Of a stretch of DNA of 64,000 nucleotides, positions 52,705-64,000 are shown piece by piece; positions within the stretch are counted from its first letter, which is position 1; each line of letters begins with the position of its first letter. The position numbers and the translations under genes were made by a program. The notes under the pieces were generated by a model. That model saw only the letters and a program-made list of their open reading frames with translations, was not told the DNA's origin and searched no databases. The DNA comes from Pomphorhynchus laevis (lineage: Eukaryota > Acanthocephala > Palaeacanthocephala > Echinorhynchida > Pomphorhynchidae), in the NCBI GenBank assembly GCA_012934845.2, contig WNNJ02001008.1:1-64000 (forward strand), in the 5' to 3' direction.

Positions 52705-52791
52705 GGCAACCGAAACGACCAGTGTGTACCTCATTCTACTGATGAGTGTTGCCGGTACTCATCATTTCGATGCTGAAGTGGTCGTCTAGAA
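52705..52791 (+). ncRNA. Permuted hammerhead-like motif, family B
   Basis: Same perfect stems as 50391-50477, plus a GUACC/GGUAC pairing between the two linkers that corresponds to the extra helix of family A. Confidence 0.6.
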
Positions 52792-52859
52792 GTGACATGG
52801 TGATTGGAAGTCGTAAATCGAAGTCCAGTCTATCAACCAACACCATTTAGTATATATAT

Positions 52860-53025
52860 AGTTTTTGCGGAAATTCGCTTGAAACTGTGGTCCAGGAGCC
52901 AAAGCTGGCTACGATTGATTTTTACTCCATATTTGCTGCTAAATAACTGGACTTCGATCATCAGCTTTATCAGTCTAATGTATCACTCCAAGACGTTCCT
53001 AACCACCCAGCAGTCATCGTCAGTC
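52860..53025 (-). repeat. Family F repeat, second copy
   Basis: Related to 35280-35480. The core here reads CUGAUAA followed by AGCUGAU. Confidence 0.5.
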
Positions 53026-53029
53026 TATA

Positions 53030-54041
53030 TATAGTTCTTTAATCAACAAATAGAATTCACTAAACTTTAATATTCTAAATTGATTGTTCACTTATTCCTT
53101 AGGTATTGCATAACAAGGATATAGTGATAAGTTGTATTTATTAAAAAATTAGAATTTTTTATAATATGCTGTTATCATTATCAGTAAAAATTATTTAATT
53201 TACATTTACATGTAAATTTTTCCTGATTATAACAGAAAGTTATCGAAAATTCGAATTTTTAATAAATACCACTTATTACTCTCTCCCTATTATATAATAT
53301 CTAAAGAATGAGTAAACAATCAATTTATAATCTAATTATTAATTCATAATAATATTTATTTCTAATAATATTTCATAATTATATTTATTCCAACATTTTA
53401 AAAAGTTTCGCTACTCTTACTGGACGTATTTTAAAACACAATTGTAAAATTTATCGAAATTTGTATATAATAGGAAATGATGTTATATTTACAAGATAAA
53501 CTTATGATGTACCGATTTAGAGTGATGGTATTTAAAGTCATTTGGTGAGGACACAAACATTAAACTTATTCACTGTTTGAACTAGTCAGAATGTACAGCA
53601 CCTACCATAAAATAAATTAAATAATGGCATTAAACAGACTTGTCTTAAGCAATATGTCTGTCACGCCAAGTATAATGGGATAAAAATGTTTTATCTTTAC
53701 AAGGCGATAGTCAACGATCAAGAGTAAATTAATAGAACACAAACTGCCGTATTTTCAACATCGATTGTCTATCAAAAGCCATATGCTAGTTGTCTGGAAG
53801 AAACAATATCGTTGCTGTCTGTATAAGTCTACTATTTACCGATTATATAAAAGGATGTAAAAAACGATAATATTTTCAGTATTCTGTTTCTTCAGCTATG
53901 ATTGCATAGCGTATGAGTGATCTTAGATATGCTATTTTATGGATTTAGAAAAACAGATTTGAATTATTTTTATCAAACGTTAAATAAATTTATTTTCAAA
54001 GTCGATTGCTTAAAAGTTTTATCTTTAAAGATCAAGGAGCT
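53030..54041. other. Interval upstream of beta-tubulin
   Basis: AT-rich; presumably holds the tubulin promoter. I see no clear TATA element position or other motif that I can defend. Confidence 0.4.
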
Positions 54042-54098
54042 ATGAGAGAAATTATTCATATTCAAGCTGGACAATGTGGAAATCAAATTGGTGAAAAG
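54042..54098 (+). CDS. TUBB: Beta-tubulin exon 1
   Basis: Starts at ATG 54042 with [19 protein letters not shown] and ends at donor gtacga, phase 0, the intron position common in animal beta-tubulins (just before FWEVI). Confidence 0.92.
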
Positions 54099-57000
54099 GT
54101 ACGATTCTATTTAAGCCATTTAATTGTAAGTTTAGGATGGCATTTTAAAACTACAGTTGAAATTATAGAAAATATGTTTCTTTTTTTAAACTTATCATTT
54201 GATAAAAAAATAAATTTTGTATTTAAATTGCATTTCCTTTTACAATAAAACTATGTATAATTTACAATAAACAAACCTATATATTATAAAAATAAAGTAT
54301 AATTTACAATAAACAAACCTATATATTATAAAAATAAAGTATAATTTACAATGAACAAACCTATATATTATTAAAATAAAGTATAATTTACGATAAACAA
54401 ACCTATATATTATAAAAATAAAGTATAATTTACAATGAACAAACATATATATTATTTAAATAAAGTATAATTTACAATGAACAAACCTATATATTATTAA
54501 AATATAGTATAATTTACAGTAAACAAACCTATATATTATAAAAATAAAGTATAATTTACAATAAACAAACCTATATATTATAAAAATAAAGTATAATTTA
54601 CAATGAACAAACCTATATATTATTAAAATAAAGTATAATTTACAATGAACAAACCTATATATTATTAAAATAAAGTATAATTTACAATAAACAAACATAT
54701 ATATTATTTAGAAATAGTGAAAGATTTTGCTTTACTTGCATCGAGTAATAAATATGATTTTTAAATCAAGTTGATGATTTTATTTCTGATTTTGAAAAGA
54801 CGTTTGTACTAGAGAAATATTCAAGCATGTTGATCTTAAAATTCTTGTAGAAGTCATTAGAATTTTTAAGAAAGGGTTATCCGTAATAATAAACTTAAAA
54901 TGCTATACAATGTCTACTAATCGATTACATTTTATAGTTTACATTGAATCGACTTGTGCCTTGACGCCTGAGAAAATTTTCACAAAATCAATTGCAATTC
55001 TTGCTGTTAAATGCGATTAAGTAAGGGAATGGATTGCCAGCGCTCTAGAACATATTAAGAAAGGCAGTCAGTGCACATATGATGAAGCGATGTCCGAATA
55101 TTAGTCTTTAAACTGTAATTTAAAGTCTATGATTTTAACGTTGACTGTTCGTCAAACATTTTTAAAACCATCATGAATATTCCTTAATTTGATGGTGATG
55201 ACGATAACACATCTCCAATAGCAAATTCAAAATGCTCAAATACATAACAGAAATTGTATTCGAATAATTGATTTATAATAAATGACAACATTATACAGAT
55301 GAATTCGAAAAAAACATTAAAATCAAAACAGCTAATTATTGCTTTTATTTTTAAGTATCGATCGGTAGTAAAATCTTATTCAAATCGCATTTAAAATAAA
55401 AAAATGAATAAATTTACTTTAAATCAAATCAGCTAACTGAGATACGTTTTTAATGTAATTATAATATAAGCAAAACATAATAACGCTAAATCAAAATTTA
55501 ATAATTAAATAATAAAATTAATAATTGTTTCAAGATTTTCTATAATTTAAATCATGTTAAAAAAATGAAATTTAAAATAAACGTCATTTTTATGAATTGA
55601 CTAATAAATAACAGACGTTGTATCATAATAAGAATTAGAGGTAATCAGGAGGAACTACTATGCTATCAGGTTTCGGCCTCTAATTACTCTACCCAACATA
55701 GCAGCGGTGCTAAATACATGCTAATGACGTATTTCCTCTGAAATAACTATCTAGTATCTTATTCTAATACAAAGTATATTATTTATTATCCATCGCATAA
55801 AAATTTGCCACTTAAGAGTTTAAATTTATTCTTTATATTATTGTGTTGATTTATATATTTTACTATTTTCTGCTTGATGTTATTTTTATAGTAACCTAGT
55901 TTAAAATATGTATCTATTAAATTATTTAAATGATTTTGAAGAAAGCCAATATCATTACATATTGTTGCAATTTTTAAAATTTCATTATTTAATGTATTAT
56001 ATTTTATATTATATGGTATGCATGAATGCTCATGCAAAAATATGTATATTGTAAATTTTAATATGTCATCTTTACTATATTAATTAAAAGTAGTTTTAGT
56101 TAATGTTAATTTAATGTTCATATCTAGATATATACCTTCTTTATCATTAATATTGGTTTTGTTAAGAATAAGGCTTTCTGGATAATGTGCTCACTAATTG
56201 AATAAAAATTATTAGAATTAAAGTTGCTAATTCTTAGAAACTTATGTTAGAGTGTAATGGTGAAGCATCATCCAAAAAAGACAAATCATAAAACTGAATC
56301 AATTTTAAAAATTATTATTGATGCATAATTCTAGACAAAATAGCTGTTTTGTTATTTAGCTGATCTGTGTGATGGTCTGGCAAGCCTCGAGTAATGACCA
56401 TGGGTTTATGTTTTAGTGCGATTGAATGAACCCTGTAAGATTGTCTGTCATTTGACGTAATGAACTTGGAGGGGTAACCATTATGGTTTCTAACCATATG
56501 TCACATTGCTGTCATATCTAACGAAAACAGTCTAGCGCAGATACTCTGCATATCAAGACTTTACAGCCTGTCCCTATAATTTTGTCGATATAATTTAACA
56601 CAGAATTTATGAATAATATAAGGTTGCTGAGACAATATGCGGCAGGTTTTTAGTGTGTAATCGACGTGGGGTATTCAAATGTCCGTTTAATTACTGCAAA
56701 TTGAAACATGACATAGTATTGTACGTTACCTACCTCCACGATTTGACATCGAGATCAGAAAATTATTTTACAATAAAATTTAAAAAATATATTATAAATC
56801 AATATATTTTTTGTTTTTACAGTAACCCAGTTTTAAATATATTTCTAAGAAATTATCTTATAGTTTATCTATCGAATTTTAAAGAAAGCCAATATCATTA
56901 CGAATGATTATAATATCATTATAACAATATTACGAATGCTCATGTAAAAATATGTTTCTTGTAAATTTAAATATGTCGTCTTTAAAGTAGTTTTAATTGA

Positions 57001-60000
57001 TGTTAATTTAATGTTCATATCTAGATATATACCTTCTAATAAATAACAGACGTTGTATCAGAATAAGAATTATAGGTCATTAGGAGGAACTGCTATGTAA
57101 ACAGGTTTCGGCCCCTAACTTTATTAATAAATTTTAATAAATTTTACTTTTTATTAAATTTTAATATACTTTAATAAAATTAATTAATTTTACTTTATTA
57201 ATAAATTAATAAAATAATTTATTTTATTAAATAAATTCTAAATAAATTTTAAATTTTCTATTTTAAATAAATAAAACAGAAAATTAAATAAATTAATTTT
57301 AAATAAATTAAATAAAAAATTAAATATTAAAAAAAATATTTTTTAATAAAAAATGTAATTATACTTTAATATTAAAATATTATAATGAATCATAACAACA
57401 TATTTGTTGAGATATATTTTTTGGGGATAAAACACAAATACATGGTTTTGTTTAAATCATTTCTCTTAAGTTACATATAAATAAACAGTTGATGAAGTAA
57501 CAATTTCAGTTCACTATTTTCGATAATATATTAAATTGAGCAACCATGAAATTATTTCGAGTCAATTTAAAAATAAACTTCATTTTTTAAAACATATCAA
57601 TTATAAATCGTTTAGTTAAAGTATTAGCAAAAGTGGTTTACATTTAAACAATAATTTACTAAATTTTAATGCTTTAACGTTTTAGAGCATTGTTCTTAAA
57701 CATTTACCCGCTGAAATCCAATTTTATAAATAGAGTACCATTTGGCAACACAATAAAAAGCATACAAAATTACTTGTGATATTTCGATCTTGACATTATC
57801 ATCTTCATACATCTGTAAAATAAAAGTACAAATTACATTGTAAGTAATCTAATTACATTGCAAGTTATCACAACTGGATTGAAGTGCAGCACCACAAGAC
57901 AGCTCATTCAGCTGTTTAGAGGTGATGCACTTCAATCCAGTTGTGCAACATAAATTAATTCTATGATGTTTCGACTTTTGAGTCTCATCAGTAGGAGCTA
58001 CTGAACAACTGGATTGAAGAGCAGCATCCTACTGATGAGACTCAAAAGTGGAAACAACATCAAGTCAGATTATTTTTCATTGAGTCAGACAGCTCAATGA
58101 GCTGTCTAGGGGTGATACATTTCAATCCAGTTATGCATCTGATCCATGCTGATGATACTCAAAAGTCGAAGCAACATAGAATTAATTTATGTTGTTTGAG
58201 TTTTCCCGATTCCTTCAATCAGAATAGAAATAAGCTGGAAAAGTAATACATTTATCTCACTTAATTTTTTTAATGTATTTACGAATCCCTCATCTTTGCG
58301 ATTGATTGTAGGATTCATCTCTTTAATGAATATCGCTTCTAGAATTCGTAAATTCACAACATTACTTCTTCATTAAAGCCTTTGTATTATCAATTATTTC
58401 CTTTTTGGATAACTTCATGTTATGCTCATCTTCCATATGTTTCTTAATCGCACCGCTACATGAATGTTGCGTCATTCGTGAGTACAACCGTTGCGCGTGT
58501 AACTAATAATACGATGTTCGAACTGACCTTACATTCACCTTTTGGACATGTAAATTGATACAGAGTGTTATGCAAATTTTCAATATTGTGTGGCTAAGTT
58601 TCAGGTTGTTATATTTTCAATTTTACTATTTTCCGATGTAACTTCTTCATTATATAACGTAATTTATTTTCTTGCAAACGGGATGCAGATGTGTATTGGC
58701 CACAATAATACACTATTAATTCATTAATAGTGTATAATTTTTTGAATAGGAAAAACTTCAAATTATTTGATAATGAAATACATCTTTAATAATTGCACTA
58801 AGTAGCTTTTGTTATTTACTTTTATTTTTAAAAGATTTTGTTTAGTTTTGGGAGGTAATATCCGAGGAACATGGTATAGATCCAGCTGGAACTTATGTTG
58901 GCGATTCGCCACTTCAACTTGAACGAATAAATGTATATTATAATATGGTTAATGGTAAATATTTTATATAGCTTTTTTAACATTAGATTTCGATATATGA
59001 AACCAAACTTATGATTTGGTTGTAAAAACTTCTTGGTTACTATCATTTCACTGAAACTAAATCATGAAGGCAGTTCATATTTTCGATTCATATATTTGAT
59101 GATATCGCATTTAATTTAATGTTCAAAACATTCAAGTTTCATGTTTCTGTTATTTATTTCAGTCTTTAAAAGAATATTATTACATTCTCTACAAACAGAT
59201 AAAACTTGATTGCATGTAATATAACTTTAAAATACAATATTAAATATGTAATATCAAATATTTCACTTGACGTGAAATTATGAAATTTCATTTTAATAAA
59301 ATTTCTATTAAAGTATGTAGTTTATAAAAATATCTTTGGCATATCATTTTATTTATGAACATATATTAGTAATTAGTCTAGTTTCGTATAAATTTTTATC
59401 CAATGTTTGTTTGATTTGTTATGAAATAAAAATGATAATTATGAATAAAACTTGACTTATTCTCAACGAATAAACAAATAAAATTATTCACTTTTAAAAT
59501 AAAATAGATAAAATCGCATGATTTGGCAAATACGTGGTTGGAACTGAATAATTGTGAACATATTCTTGATTACTAAAGAATAATAGTACCTTGTTCTATT
59601 TCAATGGATGATTGATTCAGCCCTTAAATCAATAAATTGATTATATTACGTATTATAAATTTTACAGAAATTGTGTTTCATTTTTTACAATTTCTTATAT
59701 TTTTTATAATTTGATAATTTCAAACTCACAGTTAATATTTATTGCGATGTATTCTGCTATTTCAAAGATTTAATACAATATATACAGCGGTAACTGAAAT
59801 TAAAAAAGTCAAGGTATTGAAAATCGTCGATCATCGTCTTCATAATCGATGTGTCAGTCTTCTTATTTAGATTACAGTCGGATCAGGTCTCAACACTAAA
59901 CACCAACGCAGTGCTTGCGGTTGAACCACTCTGGGTCTTTTACACACCTGAGAGCCCAATCGTATTCCACGATGGTAGGTAATCTGATAAGCTTCATAAA

Positions 60001-62591
60001 TCTTGGTATGTGCTTAGGGGAACGTCCTCTTGAAAATAAGACTAATCCCGAGATAGCTCAGGTACACCATAAGCGCATCTACACGATCCCTCTTAAAGAC
60101 AGACATTGGGCCCGTTAAGGAAACCCTTGAATTTATTCAAGTCTGACCCAGCGGTCCATTTTGCCGTAATGGTGAACCCCAGGTATCACACTCGACGTTG
60201 TATAAATGTAAGTGGTTGATTATTCAAAATGTAAGAGAGAACTGAGAGTGCTAGTCTTTTAAGCGTTTTCTTTGTTGCAAAGGCGCCATGGAAGACAATC
60301 ACCCGCGATTTAGAGGCGTTGAGAAGAAGATTGGATGAGGGTGACTGATCTTTTAATCTTAAAAGAAACGGCTGATCTCCGAGACTACATCTTTTTATCT
60401 GCGTCCAGAGAATAGAGCTGTGGGATTTTGAAGCACCGAAACTTAATTTCCTGACATAGTTTTACATAATTTTTGACATAGCTTTACATTTTAATGAAAA
60501 TAAAATTATAGACACGAATGTCAATTACAAATTTCCATTATTAGCTTTCGACTGGATGGTTGTCCTTTGAAAGTGTGTAATCAAGTGTATGTTTGTCCTT
60601 TTCTTTTTGAAAAGAACAAACAGTCGAAGGTTAGCAACTAAAGGAAATTTATAATAAATACATGTGTCTAAAATGCTCTTTGCCATGTTGGCGAAATTTT
60701 ATTTTCACCAATATGAAACAATCTTTATCTAATCTAATCTTATTAATCTTTATTTTAAAATACTGTATTATGGGCATTTTGGATATACTGCTGTGTTGGC
60801 ATGCGTGTAATTGTAATTTATTTCCAGATTCAAAGTATGTACCTCGTGCCGTTTTACTCGATCTTGAACCTGGAACAATGGAAGCTGTTCGCATTGGCAC
60901 ACTCGGTAAACTATTCAATCCAGATAGTCTTGTATTTGGTAGCAGTGGTGCCGGAAATAATTGGGCAAAAGGACATTATACAGAAGGCGCTGAACTTGTC
61001 GATAGAGTTCTAGAAGTTTTAAGAAAAGAATCAGAGAATTGTGATTGCTTACAGGTCACTCAATGTTGCCTAAGTTGATTAAATCTGGTTTCATATAATA
61101 AACGCTTACGTAAATACGCTGCTCGCTAATTACGCTTTCGCTAGCGTAATTAGCTTTTTATTAAATTTTAAATCAATTTCTTTCTCTATAAATTAACAAA
61201 TTTCTCATATATCAAATTAATAAAATCTTTCTATAGATTAAGATCGGTTTATTTCTCCCTAAATACATTAAAAAATCTTCACGTAAATTTAGACCGAATT
61301 TCTCGGTCTAAATTTTTCTCAAAGTGTTTGAGAAAGGCTATCATAGATTAATGAGAAATATCATAGATTATTTAATATAATAATATAATTTTTAAATATT
61401 TAATGATATAAATTTTATGAAAATTTCATAAATGTTACAAATTTTATGAAATTTAATATTTAATATTTTTGATTTTGTAATTGTTTATCTTTAATTTGTA
61501 GTTTTCCAAAGTAGACTTGAATTTATAATTTTCTTTTGATATAAAGCATTTTGCTGTTATGATAAGCGGCATATTGGAATTTACATTCTTCATTATCTGG
61601 TTTTGTTTGGCGTTCATCGATCTGACATGTCAATCGCAGCGAATTATATTTTTCATAGCCTTTCTCTTATAGCCATATCTCCCACGGCCTTTTCCTTTAT
61701 GGAAATAATAAAATAAATTCATCAGTTATTTAGTGGCTTAACATAAAGGCTAATCTTCATCAGTCGCTTTCACATTATCCTCGTGTAGTTCTTTTTAATT
61801 CTAATAGCATCACTGTACACTGCAATAAGCGTGGGTGGACCTCATCAACAGTGAGCCCACGCCTATATTTCGTGTTTCGGTCCTGTTACTGCTTCTGCTC
61901 AACTCCTTGGCGCCGAAATGCATTTCGGCGAGAAGGAGTTTTGATATTTGCGTATTTTAGCTTAACGGAATTCATACAAATCTTGAACAAAATAATAATA
62001 ATTTAATAATCGAACATTTCCTTCACTGTTAGCAGTTTAGCTTAAAATTATAATAAACCAAAATTAATTGATTAATTAATTAATTTATTAATCAAAATTA
62101 ATATATAATTATAATATTAATTAATATTAATAATTTATAATTACTAATATTATAATTATAAATTAATTATTAATTATTAATAATTATTAATTATGGTTAA
62201 TTAATTTATATTGAAAAGGCTGTCTGCTAGATACACCGCTACGTACCCAATATTACAGTCATTTGGTAATAGTTTTAAGATAATAAAGTCAATGATTTTA
62301 AGGAAGTTTTTAAGCAATAAATAGTCTTAACAACAATTTAAAGTAAGGAAGTTTTTAAGCAATAAATAGTCTTAACAACAATTTAAGCTTAAGATGGATA
62401 ACTTAACATGTGAAAAGACCACACATTGTTATTTATACGCTTCACAAGTTGTTTGTTTTTAGGGATTTCAATTGGTTCATTCATTGGGAGGAGGTACGGG
62501 TTCCGGGATGGGCACTTTGCTAATCGGCAAAATTCGAGAAGAATTTCCGGACAGAATCGTGACCACGTTTAGTGTGATACCTTCGCCGAAG
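54042..62591 (+). CDS. TUBB: Divergent beta-tubulin gene, 5' four exons (3' end outside window)
   Basis: Four exons with matching phases give about 174 residues of beta-tubulin, the GTP-binding partner of alpha-tubulin in microtubules. Visible marks are [17 protein letters not shown] at the N-terminus (the beta-specific MREI autoregulatory motif), [14 protein letters not shown], and the [15 protein letters not shown]-binding loop. Exons: 54042-54098, 58846-58954, 60828-61054, 62463-62591. Positions that are nearly fixed in ordinary beta-tubulins differ here ([35 protein letters not shown]), so this is a divergent isotype, perhaps tissue-restricted. It is not a retrocopy because introns are kept. 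The remaining C-terminal exons lie to the right of 64000. Confidence 0.93.
54248..54712 (+). repeat. 42-base minisatellite in tubulin intron 1, about 11 copies
   Basis: The unit runs from ataatttacaataaacaaac to ctatatattataaaaataaag, repeated with point changes. The minus-strand open frames here only reflect the repeat. Confidence 0.92.
55570..57120 (-). mobile_element. Penelope-like element fragments
   Basis: On the minus strand the thumb-like piece [17 protein letters not shown] (about 55850) lies downstream of RT pieces at 56060-56200, whose DNA matches 25340-25500 closely. The 3' end block with CUGAUGA/GAAAC motifs is at 55590-55700, and a second partial copy is at 56880-57120. Several frames are broken. 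Confidence 0.7.
57850..58200. repeat. Alternating inverted repeats with hammerhead-like cores
   Basis: The block caactggattgaag occurs three times in alternating orientation. Between them lie CUGAUGA-GACUCAAAAGUC-GAAA segments (minus at about 57965-57995, + at about 58025-58055 and 58150-58190). The last has stem III CAACAUA/UAUGUUG. Confidence 0.5.
58846..58954 (+). CDS. TUBB: Beta-tubulin exon 2
   Basis: The acceptor is ttttgtttag and the donor gtaaat (phase 1). Encodes [20 protein letters not shown] followed by [14 protein letters not shown]. Confidence 0.92.
58955..60827 (+). other. Tubulin intron 2 with LINE fragment
   Basis: 1.9 kb. AT-rich except for a LINE fragment at 59905-60430. 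Confidence 0.6.
59905..60430 (-). mobile_element. LINE reverse-transcriptase fragment, same family as 7280-9720
   Basis: The minus strand reads [20 protein letters not shown] and [17 protein letters not shown], aligning with the 7.6-7.8 kb part of the other copy. Short and broken by stops. Confidence 0.65.
60828..61054 (+). CDS. TUBB: Beta-tubulin exon 3
   Basis: The acceptor is atttccag, entry phase 1; the donor is gtcact, phase 0. Encodes [20 protein letters not shown] through [17 protein letters not shown] to CDCLQ. Confidence 0.93.
61055..62462 (+). other. Tubulin intron 3
   Basis: 1.4 kb. Contains a small hairpin (61125-61150), the family E motif (61811-61883), a hairpin ctccttggcgccgaaatgca/tgcatttcggcgagaaggag (61911-61940), TTAATTAA-rich low complexity and a 42-base tandem duplication (62300-62387). 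Confidence 0.6.
61811..61883 (-). ncRNA. Permuted hammerhead-like motif, family E
   Basis: Minus strand: GGACC-GAAA-CAC, GCGUGGG, CACUG-UUGAUGA-GGUCC, CCCACGC, GUGUA-CAGUG. Stem II GGACC/GGUCC, stem III ACAC/GUGU, stem I CACUG/CAGUG and the extra helix GCGUGGG/CCCACGC are all perfect, with sequences different from families A, B and D. The first core base is U instead of C. Confidence 0.55.
62463..62591 (+). CDS. TUBB: Beta-tubulin exon 4
   Basis: The acceptor is gtttttag and the donor gtaagg, phase 0 at both ends. Encodes [20 protein letters not shown] and ends [10 protein letters not shown]. It carries the tubulin signature GGGTGSG. Confidence 0.93.
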
Positions 62592-63260
62592 GTAAGGTTT
62601 GTTAAGTTTAAAATTTATAATTATCTGTTGATTACTAATAATTTTGAACTAATAATTTAAAAGTCAAATTAATAAGCAATTTTAATCACAAATGGATTAG
62701 TAATGTGAAGATATTTCTAATTTATAATTATGTACTTATTGTGAAGACGTATTGCAAACTGCAATTAATATGTTATTATAACCTGAAATAATCCACAAGC
62801 TGTAAACGTTTGTAGACTATGAATGTTCAGCTATGCCAAATAACGATTGTAATTGATTTTAAAATTTTTGTTTCTGATTTAATATTTGTAATATTATTGT
62901 AATTATAATATAAATATTATATTGTAATATTTATAACATATTTTATAAAAACATATTTTTAATATTTAACAATTTAAAATTTAATCATGTTTGAGTGTTG
63001 CAAATTTAGTTTTTCTCGAACTTATACTGAACTTTATATTCCACTTATTAAAAAATTGAACATTAAATAACCTTTAAAATTGTATTTTAAACAATTTAAC
63101 ATTGAATACCATTTAAAAATCTAAATTTTAAATTCAGATTTAATCTAGATTCTCGAAAAACTTATTTCTAAAAAATAAATTATTGACAAGCAATATTATG
63201 ATACAATATTTAAGTAATATAATAGTATTGTATAATAATATTATATAATAGTATACAATA
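62592..63260 (+). other. Start of tubulin intron 4
   Basis: AT-rich low complexity; nothing else seen. Confidence 0.6.
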
Positions 63261-64000
63261 TTATATAATACAATTATATAGAATAATGAGCGTATATGCT
63301 TTGGTGCCTGACTTTGTAATAAAGTCGAGGTATGTTAACCAAATCAGCAACATCAGGATCTTGTACGACGAAGATCCTATCAGGACGAGCTCTTTTAACA
63401 TTGACACTAATTTTATATCTTCCAGGTTACGTTCAATGAACATTTCCTAATATGTACGGATCACTGAGTCGGGAATCTGCTCACGTAGTATATCGAGATA
63501 CTTTCTTACTGTGATAGTTCCACTCATCAGTTCTATGAGACCTCGTTGAAAGAATGCATACGGATCCTCATTACCTGACATCTGGTCTACAATTTCTCCT
63601 ATTAGTGGCCAAAATAAATCCGGAACCACCTAGAAGAATGCGTGCATCATCCCGAGGTCATTACCTGTGAAATGATGGGCAAGAATTTTAATAGTATCGA
63701 TAGGGTGACGAGCTATAGGGAGTTGACGACTATATTGCTCATTACCCTTATCGCTTTGCTGGTCGAAGGTTTCAAAAGCCCAGATAAGAAGTAAATCTTG
63801 AGCTGATCTTCGTGAACCCAATATCCTGCATCATCTACCCAGTACTCAAAATCCAGATGGATTATTTTCTGGGGTTCTATCATAAATATGTAGGCGTAGG
63901 GTTAAGTATTGGCGTCCGGCAAAGTAAGCGTTGATTCAGTCTGATGTTTATCAGTGTCTAAATCAATTCCCAAGATTACATTTACTGCCTATTGGAAAGC
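63260..64000 (-). mobile_element. Old retroelement sequence, probably LINE-related
   Basis: Less AT-rich than its surroundings and coding-like on the minus strand in several frames (63447-63629 and 63630-63821). It shares the stretch ggtgcctgactt with the left part of the LINE remnant near 9205, so it may be the same family's 5' region. Protein family not recognised. Confidence 0.4.

Larger units (their letters stand above)
50215..53030. repeat. Composite array of four ribozyme-bearing repeat families
   Basis: Order: family B (50215-50590, +), family A part (50597-50745, minus), hairpin (50811-50941), family A (51000-51785, +, about 2.2 copies), family C (51851-52699, minus, 2.4 copies), family B (52703-52850, +), family F (52860-53025, minus). 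Confidence 0.75.
54713..58845 (+). other. Remainder of tubulin intron 1
   Basis: Holds Penelope-like pieces (55.57-57.12 kb) and a cluster of inverted hammerhead-like repeats (57.85-58.20 kb). The block 54.8-55.5 kb looks like degraded coding sequence, not recognised. 57.1-57.4 kb is TTAATA-rich low complexity. Confidence 0.5.

Noticed and set aside
54240-54698. Repetitive membrane-like proteins on the minus strand
   Set aside because: They are frames through the 42-base minisatellite; the repeat length is a multiple of three, so frames stay open by arithmetic.
54248-54712. CRISPR-like array
   Set aside because: There are no unique spacers; the whole unit repeats, and the genome is eukaryotic with introns.

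Overview
The window is very AT-rich metazoan DNA from an invertebrate. It has spliced genes with canonical GT-AG introns, Penelope-like retroelements, LINE debris and several families of tandem repeats that carry hammerhead-ribozyme cores. Similar ribozyme-bearing repeats are best known from flatworms and other invertebrates, so a flatworm-like host is my guess; the sequence does not prove it. All coordinates were counted by hand and may be off by a base or two.

Region 1 (about 0.2-42 kb, + strand) is one large gene split into about 30 short exons whose phases fit together. Translated in order, the exons align to the motor of dynein heavy chain from the end of AAA1 through AAA2, AAA3, AAA4 and AAA5, and then run into a poorly conserved C-terminal part. 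The Walker A loops expected in AAA2, AAA3 and AAA4 are not conserved. Only about 175 codons lie where a normal dynein has the end of AAA4, the stalk and the microtubule-binding domain. It looks like an expressed but non-canonical, possibly non-motor, dynein-like protein. Its introns fall into two groups: tiny (43-71 bp) and long (1-6 kb). The long ones are full of repeats.

Region 2 (42.4-44.1 kb) holds a small uncharacterised single-exon gene (+) and a Pygopus-like PHD finger exon (-). Region 3 (44.1-54 kb) has no convincing host gene. It holds an old Gypsy-type integrase remnant, unassigned debris and a composite array (50.2-53.0 kb) of ribozyme-bearing repeats. Region 4 (54.0-62.6 kb, + strand) is the 5' two-thirds of a divergent beta-tubulin gene in four visible exons. 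A 42-bp minisatellite sits in its first intron and Penelope, LINE and ribozyme-repeat debris in the others. The right edge (63.2-64 kb) is old LINE-like sequence.

The most unusual signal is structural RNA. One tandem family (51.85-52.70 kb) carries ordinary type I hammerhead ribozymes in the known order. Four other repeat families (A, B, D, E) contain every hammerhead part (CUGAUGA, GAAA, an NUH site and three pairing stems), but the GAAA-bearing strand lies upstream of the CUGAUGA strand instead of between CUGAUGA and the cleavage site. The stems covary between families, and a fourth helix covaries with them. This is either a pseudoknotted, strand-permuted hammerhead or one that assembles between neighbouring repeat copies. 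I know of no described class with this order.
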